A stretch of DNA of 64,000 bases, taken from contig NZ_NWTI01000009.1 in the NCBI RefSeq assembly GCF_002531575.1, positions 153,819-217,818 of the forward strand, read 5' to 3'. Shown here piece after piece: positions 24,462 through 32,436 of the stretch. Under the pieces are notes generated by a model that searched no databases, was not told the origin of the DNA, and saw only the letters and a program-made list of their open reading frames with translations. The first letter of the stretch is position 1. Each line of letters starts with the position of its first letter. Both the position numbers and the translations under genes were made by a program. Origin of the DNA: Bradyrhizobium sp. Y36 (lineage in GTDB: Bacteria; Pseudomonadota; Alphaproteobacteria; Rhizobiales; Xanthobacteraceae).

Positions 24462-25268
24462 ATGACAGACTTCGTAACGCCGCGAGAGATGGCGGAGATG
24501 ATCCCCTCGGGCTGCAAGCTCGGTTTGGCGCCGGACGATTATGCCGCGGCCCCGGGATTGGTCCGGATGCTGATCGATCGCGGCATTCGCGATCTTCACG
24601 TGGTCTGCGCGCCGATCGGCGGCATGCAGGTCGATATGCTCATCGGCGCCGGCGCCGTGGCGACGCTGGAGACCAGCGCGGTCAGCCTCGGTGAAGCCGG
24701 CGGCGCGCCCTGTTTCAGCCGGGCGGTCCGAGACGGATCCATTCGCCTGCGCGACGCGACCTGTCCCGCGGTGTTTGCGGGCCTGACGGCGGCGGAGAAG
24801 GGCGTTCCGTTCATGCCGATCCGCGGCATCATCGGCAGCGACGTCCTCAGGAAGCGGGACGACTGGAAGGTGACGTCGAACCCGTTCGATGACGCTGAGA
24901 AGATCGTCGTGGTCTCGGCGATCCGGCCTGACATCGCCTTGTTTCATGCACCCGAAGCGGACCGGTTCGGCAACGTCCGGCTCGGCCGCCGGCGCGAAAC
25001 CATGCTGCTGGCCCACGCGTCCAAGAAGGCTTTCGTGACCGTCGAGCGCATCTCCGAGACGTCGCTGCTCGAGGACGAGAAGATGGCCGCCGGGGTGCTG
25101 CCCGCGATCTATGTGGGTGCGGTGGCTCAGCTCGAGAAGGGCGGTTGGCCCACGGGGCTCTACGCCGAGTATCCCAGAGACGGGCAGGAGGTCGAAAAAT
25201 ACGCGCGCGCGGCGCGCTCGCCGGAAGGCTTCCAGGCCTACATCCGGGATTCCGGGAGCGCGGCATGA
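24462..25268 (+). CDS. CoA-transferase subunit A-like protein
   Basis: 268 residues, family I CoA-transferase alpha fold (DLHVVCAPIGGMQVDMLIGAGAV, GSIRLRDATCPAVFAGLTAAEKG, PFMPIRGIIGSDVL, DIALFHAPEADRFGNV). The glycine-rich start normally seen after the first helix is poorly conserved (SGCKLGLAPDDYAA). GAGGTGGAGAG precedes the ATG. The gene overlaps its beta partner by 4 bases, so a heteromeric enzyme is expected. Family members move CoA between acids; the IpdAB branch instead opens a ring by hydrolysis. Which applies is open. Confidence 0.85.
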   Translation: MTDFVTPREMAEMIPSGCKLGLAPDDYAAAPGLVRMLIDRGIRDLHVVCAPIGGMQVDMLIGAGAVATLETSAVSLGEAGGAPCFSRAVRDGSIRLRDATCPAVFAGLTAAEKGVPFMPIRGIIGSDVLRKRDDWKVTSNPFDDAEKIVVVSAIRPDIALFHAPEADRFGNVRLGRRRETMLLAHASKKAFVTVERISETSLLEDEKMAAGVLPAIYVGAVAQLEKGGWPTGLYAEYPRDGQEVEKYARAARSPEGFQAYIRDSGSAA

Positions 25269-26011
25269 GCGAGGCGTGCACCAGCCGCGAGCTGATGATC
25301 TACACGATTTCGCGGTTGCTCAAGGGCGTGCGGCATGTTGCGGTCGGCCAGTCGTCGCCGATGCCGGCTGCTGGCGCGATGTTGTTGCGTGCGCTCAACG
25401 AGCGTGACGGACTGGAGCGCGTGCAGGTCTCGATCCTCGGCTCGGTCAAGCACAATTCCTTCACCGGCGGTGCCGAGGAGTTGTTCGATTGCGCCGCGCA
25501 GGGGCGCCTCGATGCCTTCTTCCTCGGCGGCGGCCAGATCGACGGGCAGGGTAATGTCAATCTCGTCGGCACCGGCGACTATCCGAACAATCAGGTCCGA
25601 TGGCCCGGCTCGTTCGGCTCCGCCTATCTGTACTTCCTCGTTCCCAGGGTTATCCTGTTCCGCGAGGAGCACAGCCTGCGATCCCTGGTGGAACACGTGG
25701 ACTTCGTGTCTGCGCCAGGCGTCAGCGACGAGACGGTCTATCGGCGCGGCGGTCCGCATGCCCTCCTGACCAATGCGGCGTTGTTCTCGTTCGAGAAAGA
25801 GGCGGGACGCTTCCGCCTGGAGAGCACGCATCCCGGATATGATTGGCGCGACATTCGCGGCACCACCGGCTTCGCATATGACAACGAGCAATGCGAGATC
25901 ACGACCCCGTCCCCGGACGAGGCGACCTTGGCCCTGATGCGGAGCCGAATTCGCGAGGAGCTGCGCGAATGCTATCCCCAGTTCGCGGGCAATATGCCGG
26001 GACCGGGTTGA
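25265..26011 (+). CDS. CoA-transferase subunit B-like protein
   Basis: 248 residues. Seen: the beta-subunit core FFLGGGQIDGQGNVNLVGTG, RWPGSFGSAY, VDFVSAPG and GGPHALLTNAALFSFE. The catalytic Glu, usually in an ENG loop early in the chain, is not evident: the corresponding stretch reads ILGSVKHNSFTGG. Loss of that Glu is known in IpdB-type ring hydrolases, so this pair may not be a true transferase. ATGA overlap with the A subunit. Last gene of the TetR-led unit. Confidence 0.85.
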   Translation: MSEACTSRELMIYTISRLLKGVRHVAVGQSSPMPAAGAMLLRALNERDGLERVQVSILGSVKHNSFTGGAEELFDCAAQGRLDAFFLGGGQIDGQGNVNLVGTGDYPNNQVRWPGSFGSAYLYFLVPRVILFREEHSLRSLVEHVDFVSAPGVSDETVYRRGGPHALLTNAALFSFEKEAGRFRLESTHPGYDWRDIRGTTGFAYDNEQCEITTPSPDEATLALMRSRIREELRECYPQFAGNMPGPG

Positions 26012-26289
26012 GGTAAGGGTAGCCGCTCCGGTCGCTCCCGGCGCCTTGGCTCGCCCTGGCTCGGGGGGGCCATGGCCCGCAAGCCAAGCTGATCGGGGCG
26101 ACATCAATCGCGTTGCGGCCAAACGGGAACGGCGGGAGCTCGCTGCGGCGATATCGGTCCATCATCGATTGATGGCCGATGCCGGCAACGTTCAGGCAAT
26201 CTCTGCAACATTTCTAAACATCTTCGTCATCATCCCGCGGCCATCGGGGCATAGGACGCGCTCAGACTTTACGGATCAGGATTGACAGG

Positions 26290-26796
26290 ATGCCATTGAA
26301 ATTCTCGGCGGCGCGCATGGGCATGGGCATGGGCATGGGCGCGGCCTGCCTCGTGCTCGTCGGCACCGGCGCGGTGCGCGCAGAGCCCGTGTTCGACGGT
26401 CTGGCCGGCGCGTGGTCGGGTATCGGCACGATGAAGCCGTCCGACGGTCCGCGCGAGAAGGTCCGCTGCAAGGTGGCGTACAACGTCACCAAGCCAGGAC
26501 GGTCGCTGACGCTTGATCTGCGTTGCGCAAGCGACGCGTACAAGATGGTCCTGTCCGCCAACATCGAGCAGAGCGGGACGGAGCTTTCCGGCAACTGGTT
26601 CGAGAGCGAATACCGGCAGGGCGGCAAGGTCTACGGCACCAACAAGGACGGCCTGATCGAGGCGCGAATTGAGGGAAACACGGTGGCTGCGCTGGTGACG
26701 ATCCAGACCAGGAGCAATCGTCAGTCCTTCCTGATGGAGGCGCCGGGCTCCTGGATGTCGGAAGTCGCGATCGAATTGAACAAGGACGCGAAGTGA
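26290..26796 (+). CDS. Secreted protein of unknown function
   Basis: 168 residues. Signal peptide with a Met-Gly repeat (MGMGMGMGAACLVLVGTGAVRA, split by positions 10-31) that comes from four tandem ATGGGC hexamers at about 26319-26342. The mature part (DGLAGAWSGIGTMKPSDG, VRCKVAYNV, LSGNWFESEYRQGG) reads as a small beta-barrel like those of exported DUF-type proteins. Hexamer gain or loss would change only the signal peptide length. No operon partner. Family not recognised beyond this. Confidence 0.75.
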   Translation: MPLKFSAARMGMGMGMGAACLVLVGTGAVRAEPVFDGLAGAWSGIGTMKPSDGPREKVRCKVAYNVTKPGRSLTLDLRCASDAYKMVLSANIEQSGTELSGNWFESEYRQGGKVYGTNKDGLIEARIEGNTVAALVTIQTRSNRQSFLMEAPGSWMSEVAIELNKDAK

Positions 26797-26889
26797 CTTC
26801 GATCGCTTGAGCTCGATCCCTGCTCACGCGCAACAATTCTCCATACGCAGCAATCCTTCTCCGCTTGGCGGAGCAGCACCACAACCCGC

Positions 26890-27660
26890 TATCGTTCCCA
26901 TGAGACGCTAGAATTCCTCAAATTCTCGCGCCAGAGGACGGCCGCCTCGCACCCGGACGTTGACACTCCCCGAGCAGCCGGCGGCGGTCCTCTCTCCCGT
27001 CTCAGCGTCCTCCCCATTTGTAACAGTCGATTGCCGGAACAGAGGAGTGGCGCGGACCAAGAAGACGAGAATTCGCTTTACAAGAATTCGGAAATAGCGC
27101 ATATTCCGTCCATCCCGCCCGCCGCAAGGGGCGTTTCGCGATCGTCACGAGACGCGGGCCGGGAGGCGGTGGCCGCGACGGCGTCGGCGCGCCGGGCAGA
27201 CTGCAGGGCGGGAATCCCCCGTGAGCAGCTGCCCGCGCGATACGACACGGCGCTGACAGCGTCCTCGTTCGGCCGCGATGGCGAGCGCACGCCAGCCGTC
27301 GTGGACAGGGGCTGAGGATGTGCGCGGACGGCAAAATCGTGTGGTCCTGACGCCCGGGGTCTGTGCGTCAAGTGTTGCGGTGATGTCGCGGCCCAACCGG
27401 GTCCGCGCATCAGTCATCCGCAAGGCGACGGGGGCAATAGTGCATCGCTCCCCGGGGAGAGCACGCAATAAGCCGTAGAGCCACTGCGCAGGGAAGGCCG
27501 GGCGTTCCGGCGTCACCTGTGGTCCGCCCCGTGCGCGTCTTTGTTCGCACACGGGACTGCGGGTGCCTGCCGGCGCCCGGCCTTCCCTGCGCCCTTTCTG
27601 AACGAGAGGGCGCAACGAAGAGAGCAAAGCTCGGGCGAAATCAGCCGCGAGAATGCGAAA
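26890..27660. repeat. Non-coding long repeat of Bradyrhizobium type
   Basis: Part of a 952-bp gap (26797-27748). Open frames exist on both strands, but they are Arg/Pro/Ala-rich, mutually overlapping and without ribosome sites. Read leftward, the DNA matches from memory a repeat found beside many genes in Bradyrhizobium genomes, whose frames are often listed as hypothetical proteins. It has a 19-bp perfect inverted repeat (27486-27504 with 27574-27592), a 12-bp palindrome CTCCCCGGGGAG (27448-27459) and two GAATTC-containing segments. Boundaries are approximate. Confidence 0.6.
27486..27592. other. Large hairpin within the long repeat
   Basis: Arms GCGCAGGGAAGGCCGGGCG (27486-27504) and its exact complement (27574-27592) enclose 69 bp that hold a second hairpin (CCGTGCGCG facing CGCACACGG). 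A structured RNA or a processing site is possible if transcribed. Confidence 0.65.
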
Positions 27661-27748
27661 GTATGTCTGCAAAGCCAAAATGAGAATTGACGATCGAGGT
27701 CATGCGCCTTGCTCCGTCATCGCGCCCGCAACGAGAGCGAGAGCCGGC

Positions 27749-28924
27749 TCACGCGCTCTCCGTCTCCCGATGCACGTCGTGCACCACGAGGCCCATGCCT
27801 TCGTCCGGCATCTTGATCCAGTCGCGGCGCTTCAGCGTGCGCTTGGTGTCCTCATAGCCAGAGGTCCAGTGCTCGCGCATCGAGGTGCCCGAGAACTCGT
27901 GGTCCTTGGCGTCGCCCTCATAGGCCTTCTGCTGGTAGATCAGATGCAGAATTGCGATCTCCGGCATGTGGCACAGGCTCGCCTTCAGCTTGCGCTCCTC
28001 GTCGGACAACTGCTCGTCCGGCAGCTTGGCGAGGGCCTTGTAGAGCAGGACCTTGAGATTGTGGGTGCGGCGGTAGACGTCGGTGTTGTGGCGCGTGCGC
28101 GAGGAATACATGATGTCCTTGTGGCGGGCCATCACGTCCTGGATCGAGCGCGGCAGGACGCCGCGTGCGCTGAACAGGTCGACCTGGAACACCAGCGAAT
28201 TGAGCGCGTCCTCCTGGTCGAGCAGGTGTTGCAGCGGCGTGTTGGAAACGATGCCGCCGTCCCAGAAATGGTCGGTGCCGATCCGCACCATCGGCAGCGC
28301 CGGGGGCAGGGCGCCGGAGGCCATGATGTGCTCCGGCTCGATCTCGTCATGGGAATTGTCGAAATAGATGAAATTGCCCGAGAGCACGTTGACCGCGCCG
28401 ACGGCGAAACGGACCTTCTTCTCGTTGATGAGATCGAAGTCGACGAGCTCCAGCAGGCTCTCCTTCAGCGGCATCGTGTCGTAATAGCTGGTCGCGGTGC
28501 GAGCGCCGACGGGACTGAGCCAGGGATTGACCTGATGCGGGGTGAAGAAGCCGGGTTGGCCCATCGCCGAGGTCATCCACGCGCTGGTGAGATTGCGCCA
28601 CTGGCGGAAGATGTCTCCGTCTGGCGTGTAGTGCCAGATCTTGCGGTTGGTGATGCGTTCCCAGAAGATGCGCAGCGCCTCGAGCCGCTTCTCCGGCTTG
28701 TTGCCGGCGATGATGGCGGAGTTGATCGCGCCGATGGAGACGCCGCAGACCCAGTCGGGCTCAATGCCGGCCTCGTGCAGCGCCTGGTAGACACCTGCCT
28801 GGTAGGCGCCGAGCGCGCCGCCGCCTTGCAGGACCAGCGCGACGCGATCGCAGCGCTCGGGCCGCCAGCCCCGTGAGGGTGCCGGATGTGTCTGATAGGT
28901 TGGTTGCGACGTCCGGGCGTCCAT
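27749..28924 (-). CDS. Patatin-like phospholipase with DUF3734 C-terminus
   Basis: 391 residues. Patatin domain: LVLQGGGALGAYQAGVYQAL (oxyanion loop), GVSIGAINSA with the nucleophile Ser in GxSxG, and FWDGGIVSNTPL with the catalytic Asp of the DGG motif. The C-terminal part (about residues 250-390) matches DUF3734. It hydrolyses acyl esters; in related bacteria it sits with acetoacetate decarboxylase and 3-hydroxybutyrate dehydrogenase, hinting at a polyester or ketone-body role. The acetoacetate decarboxylase gene is divergent here, 200 bp away. The ATG at 28924 has GGAG about ten bases upstream. Confidence 0.9.
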   Translation of the reverse strand: MDARTSQPTYQTHPAPSRGWRPERCDRVALVLQGGGALGAYQAGVYQALHEAGIEPDWVCGVSIGAINSAIIAGNKPEKRLEALRIFWERITNRKIWHYTPDGDIFRQWRNLTSAWMTSAMGQPGFFTPHQVNPWLSPVGARTATSYYDTMPLKESLLELVDFDLINEKKVRFAVGAVNVLSGNFIYFDNSHDEIEPEHIMASGALPPALPMVRIGTDHFWDGGIVSNTPLQHLLDQEDALNSLVFQVDLFSARGVLPRSIQDVMARHKDIMYSSRTRHNTDVYRRTHNLKVLLYKALAKLPDEQLSDEERKLKASLCHMPEIAILHLIYQQKAYEGDAKDHEFSGTSMREHWTSGYEDTKRTLKRRDWIKMPDEGMGLVVHDVHRETESA

Positions 28925-29126
28925 GGCGGTCATGCTCCAATGACAACCCGAACGATTGCGGCGTGTGGTGACGGCGTGATGACAAATGCGTCGCCAACGG
29001 ATCGCGGGCAATGCAGGCCGACCACGCCGCAATGGCAGGGGTCGTGGGCCTGACGGAAATCCTTCACATCGCAGTCAATCAGGATCGCTAGCAATTCCAG
29101 CCGAACAGGATCACAGGAGACCTGCG

Positions 29127-29906
29127 ATGCGCAGCGAAGACGTGCTGAGACTTCCGTCCATGCCGGCGGCGGGACCGAGCTATCCGGCCGGGCCCTACCG
29201 CTTCGTCAACCGTGAATTCCTCGTCATCACCTACGAGACCGACCCGGAACTGATCCGTGCCGGCCTGCCTGAGCCGCTGGAGCCGGTCGAACGGCCGATC
29301 GTGCACTACGAATGGATCAGGATGCCGGACTCCTCCGGCTTCGGCAGCTACACCGAATCCGGCCTGGTCATCCCCGCGCGGCTCAACGGCGAGGAGGTCA
29401 ACTTCGTCTCGCAGATGTATCTCGACGACGATCCGCCGATCGCCGCCGGCCGCGAGATCTGGGGCTTTCCCAAGAAATACGCCCATCCAAAGCTCGAGAT
29501 CGTCAAGGACACGCTGACCGGCACGCTGGAATATGCCGGCCAGCTCGTGGCCATGGGCACGATGGGCTACAAGCACGAGAGCATGGCCGGCAACGGCGAT
29601 CTCACCCGCGCCACGCTGTCGAAGACGCAAGTGAATCTGAAGATGATTCCGGGCGTGGACGGTCGTCTCGAAGTCTGCCAGCTGGTCGCGATCAACCTCG
29701 TCGACATCGTGCCGAAGGGATCCTGGATGGGACCAGGCCGTTTGCATCTGGTGCCACATGTCAACGCGCCGGTCGCGGATTTCCCGGTGCGCCGTTGCCT
29801 CGGGGCGCACCACTATATCGCCGACCTGACGCTGCCGTTCGGCCGCGTCGTGCACGACTACATCAGGGAAGCCGAGGCGGTCGCGACCGGGCTGGCGGCG
29901 GAATAG
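29127..29906 (+). CDS. adc: Acetoacetate decarboxylase
   Basis: 259 residues. Converts acetoacetate to acetone and CO2 through a Schiff base. Seen: EIWGFPKKYAHPKLE, with the adjacent lysines 116 and 117 that match the active-site pair of the clostridial enzyme, and Arg/Glu-bearing RPIVHYEWIRM upstream. AGGAG lies 8 bases before the ATG. Divergent from the DUF3734 patatin gene; with the nearby biosynthetic thiolase this fits acetoacetyl-CoA and poly-hydroxybutyrate turnover. Some family members act on other 3-keto acids, so the substrate is likely, not certain. Confidence 0.9.
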   Translation: MRSEDVLRLPSMPAAGPSYPAGPYRFVNREFLVITYETDPELIRAGLPEPLEPVERPIVHYEWIRMPDSSGFGSYTESGLVIPARLNGEEVNFVSQMYLDDDPPIAAGREIWGFPKKYAHPKLEIVKDTLTGTLEYAGQLVAMGTMGYKHESMAGNGDLTRATLSKTQVNLKMIPGVDGRLEVCQLVAINLVDIVPKGSWMGPGRLHLVPHVNAPVADFPVRRCLGAHHYIADLTLPFGRVVHDYIREAEAVATGLAAE

Positions 29907-30015
29907 GGTGCCATCATCAAACTGTAACACTGGCGTAATTGAGTACCCGCGTGGTCCGGAAGATGCCGTCAGCCATCTCTCGGAATGAGGCAGTCGTTGA
30001 CGGTTGGGGCTATCC

Positions 30016-31032
30016 ATGGCTGAGCCGGCAAAGCTTGTCAGCGCGATAGAGGACGCCGACCCGGCCATTCCCGGCCTGGTCTGGGCCTTCCGTCTGCACG
30101 GCGACGGCAGCGCCGAGGCGCTGCCGACCGACCGGCCGATCGAGTTCAGCCATGACGGCCGGCTCTGGCTGCATTTCAACTTGACCGACGGTCGGGTGCG
30201 TCCGTGGATCGCGTCATCGACGCTGCCGCCGCTTGCGCGCGAGCTGCTGCTGTCGAGCGACACGTTCCAGCAGCTTCACGTCATCGATCACTGCGTCTAC
30301 GGCGTGTTCTCCGATCTCATCCGCGACATCGACAGCGCGACGGAAGAGACCGCGTTCCTGCGCTTTGCCATGACCGAGCGTCTTCTGATCAGCGGCCGCC
30401 ATCAGGCGCTGTGCTCGGCGGACGCGACGCGGCGCGTGCTCGAAGGCGGCTACCGCGTCGACAATGTCGCCCATCTCCTGGAGAAGATCGTCGACGAGGT
30501 CGCCGACACGCTGGATCGGATGGCCGACAAGCTCGGCCAGGAGATCGACGGCATCGAGGAACGGATTCTCGCCGACGACGCCAGGCCGGAGATGCGCCGC
30601 AACCTCGGCCGTCTGCGCCGGACCTGCGTCAGGCTGCATCGCCAGCTCACCGGCTTGCGCGTGCTGTTTCATCGCCTCGACCAGAAGAACACGGACCGTC
30701 TCTCACCCGCGTTGCGGATCCGGGCCGGGAAGCTGGCGCAGCGGCTCGACGGGCTCGACCACGACATCGTCGAGCTCCGCGAACGCAGCCGGCTGCTCGA
30801 GGAGGAGCTGCGCTTCAAGAACGAGGAGGAGAGCAATCGTCATCTGCACACGCTCTCCATCGTGACCTCGCTGCTGCTGCCGCCGACGCTGATCACCGGC
30901 ATTTTCGGCATGAACACAAAAGGACTGCCGCTGACCGACGTCGAGAGCGGATTTCTCTGGGCCGCGATGCTGATGGCGTCATCCGTCTGCGCGGCCTATC
31001 TGTTCATGCGGCGCACAGGCATTTTCAGATAG
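30016..31032 (+). CDS. CorA/ZntB-family divalent metal transporter
   Basis: 338 residues. Large N-terminal cytoplasmic domain with long helices, then two membrane spans at the C-terminus; the family signature GMN is present in ITGIFGMNTKGLPL before the last span. The chain ends in an Arg-rich tail. The signature loop lacks the common GMNxxxxP/E acidic pattern of classical Mg2+ channels and resembles the ZntB side (zinc), but this is uncertain. The ATG at 30016 is preferred to a TTG four codons upstream. It is 12 bp before the OprB porin gene. Confidence 0.87.
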   Translation: MAEPAKLVSAIEDADPAIPGLVWAFRLHGDGSAEALPTDRPIEFSHDGRLWLHFNLTDGRVRPWIASSTLPPLARELLLSSDTFQQLHVIDHCVYGVFSDLIRDIDSATEETAFLRFAMTERLLISGRHQALCSADATRRVLEGGYRVDNVAHLLEKIVDEVADTLDRMADKLGQEIDGIEERILADDARPEMRRNLGRLRRTCVRLHRQLTGLRVLFHRLDQKNTDRLSPALRIRAGKLAQRLDGLDHDIVELRERSRLLEEELRFKNEEESNRHLHTLSIVTSLLLPPTLITGIFGMNTKGLPLTDVESGFLWAAMLMASSVCAAYLFMRRTGIFR

Positions 31033-31044
31033 CGCGCGCCGGTC

Positions 31045-32436
31045 GTGAGCTGGAGGACCCGGACAACCCTGGCTGCAATCGCGCTGGCCCACATAGTGGC
31101 AAGCCCCAGCGCATTCGCCGGCGCCAAGGACGAAAGCGCGGCGGAATGGCTGTTTCCAAAATGGTTCAACGCGTGGCATGACGGCCTTGCCGGCAAGGGC
31201 CTGAATCTCGGCGCCACCTATATCGCAGACAATATCGCCAACTCCTCGGGCGGCGTTAAGCGCGGCGCGATTCATTTCGGCCGTCTCGATCTGTCGGTCG
31301 ACGCCGATCTCGACAAGCTGATTGGCTGGACAGGCGGTCGCCTCTACGCCAACGCATTCGTGATCTACGGCCAGGGCCTCTCGCGCAACTACGTGATGAA
31401 CCTCGCGACCATCAGCGAGATCGAAGCGCTGCCGGACCAGCGGCTCTACAATGCCTATTTCGAACAGAGCTTCTTCAACGACCGCCTGAACATCAGGGCC
31501 GGCCAGCAGGCGGCCGATGTCGAGTTCTTCGACAGCCAGACCGACGACCTCTTCATCAACGGCACCTTCGGCTGGCCCGCGATCAAGGCTTCCAACCTTC
31601 CGGCGGGAGGCCCGGCGCCACCGATCGCGGTACCCGGCATTCGCATCAAGGCCGCGCTGACCGACAGGATCACCGCCTACGGCGCGGTGTTCAACGGCGA
31701 TCCGTCGGGGCCAGGGGAGGCCGATCCGCAACTCCGCGACCATCACGGCCTTGCGTTCCGCGTCAACGATCCGCCCTGGGTGATCGGGCAGGTCCGCTTC
31801 AACTACGACATCGACATCGGCAGCCGTCCGCTCGCCGGCAATTTCACACCGGGCGCCTGGAAGCATTACGGCTCGTTCGACAGCCAGCGTTTCACCCCGC
31901 AGGGGCAGTCGATCGCCGATCCCGACGGAAGCGGCATCGCCGCGAAACTACGCGGCAACTACGGGATCTTTGCGGTCATCGAGCAGGTGCTGTATCGCCC
32001 GCCATCGGTGACCGAGAACAGCACCTCGGCCTCGCTCCCCGGCATCACCGCGTTCGGCCGTATCGCCTACAGCCCGCCGGACCGCAATCTGATCGATCTG
32101 TACCTGGACGGGGGCATCGGCTTTGTCGGCTTCACGCCGGGCCGTCCGCTCGACCGCTTCGGCGTGGCGATGGCCTACATGCGAATTTCGAACACCGCGC
32201 GCAATCTCGATCTCGACATCCAGGCCTTCACCGGGATCCGGAGCCCGGTACGCAGCAATGAGACGCTGATCGAGATGATCTACGAGGCGCACGTCAAGCC
32301 GGGCTGGCTGGTGGCGCCTTATTTCCAATATGTGTTTCGGCCCTCGGGCGGAATCCCCAGTCCGAACGATCCGACCGGTGTCGCGCGAATTGGCGACGCC
32401 GCCGTGTTCGGCGTCACCACCACGATCAGGTACTAG
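31045..32436 (+). CDS. OprB-type carbohydrate-selective porin
   Basis: 463 residues with a GTG start and signal peptide (RTTLAAIALAHIVASPSAFA). Then alternating aromatic-bounded strands (GLNLGATYIADNIAN, GRLYANAFVIYGQGLS, QRLYNAYFEQSFFNDRLNIRAG split into short strands) and the terminal strand FGVTTTIRY, ending in Tyr as outer-membrane barrels do. It forms a sugar-permeable pore in the outer membrane. No ribosome site of note before the GTG, and it follows the CorA gene by 12 bp. Its stop shares a CTAG with the convergent MFS gene. Confidence 0.87.
   Translation: MSWRTRTTLAAIALAHIVASPSAFAGAKDESAAEWLFPKWFNAWHDGLAGKGLNLGATYIADNIANSSGGVKRGAIHFGRLDLSVDADLDKLIGWTGGRLYANAFVIYGQGLSRNYVMNLATISEIEALPDQRLYNAYFEQSFFNDRLNIRAGQQAADVEFFDSQTDDLFINGTFGWPAIKASNLPAGGPAPPIAVPGIRIKAALTDRITAYGAVFNGDPSGPGEADPQLRDHHGLAFRVNDPPWVIGQVRFNYDIDIGSRPLAGNFTPGAWKHYGSFDSQRFTPQGQSIADPDGSGIAAKLRGNYGIFAVIEQVLYRPPSVTENSTSASLPGITAFGRIAYSPPDRNLIDLYLDGGIGFVGFTPGRPLDRFGVAMAYMRISNTARNLDLDIQAFTGIRSPVRSNETLIEMIYEAHVKPGWLVAPYFQYVFRPSGGIPSPNDPTGVARIGDAAVFGVTTTIRY

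Noticed and set aside
27078..27678. Reverse frames of 110 and 177 codons in the long repeat
   Set aside because: They overlap in different frames, lack ribosome sites and look like translations of a dispersed non-coding repeat; their wording recurs in Bradyrhizobium 'hypothetical proteins' by repetition of the DNA, not by protein selection.
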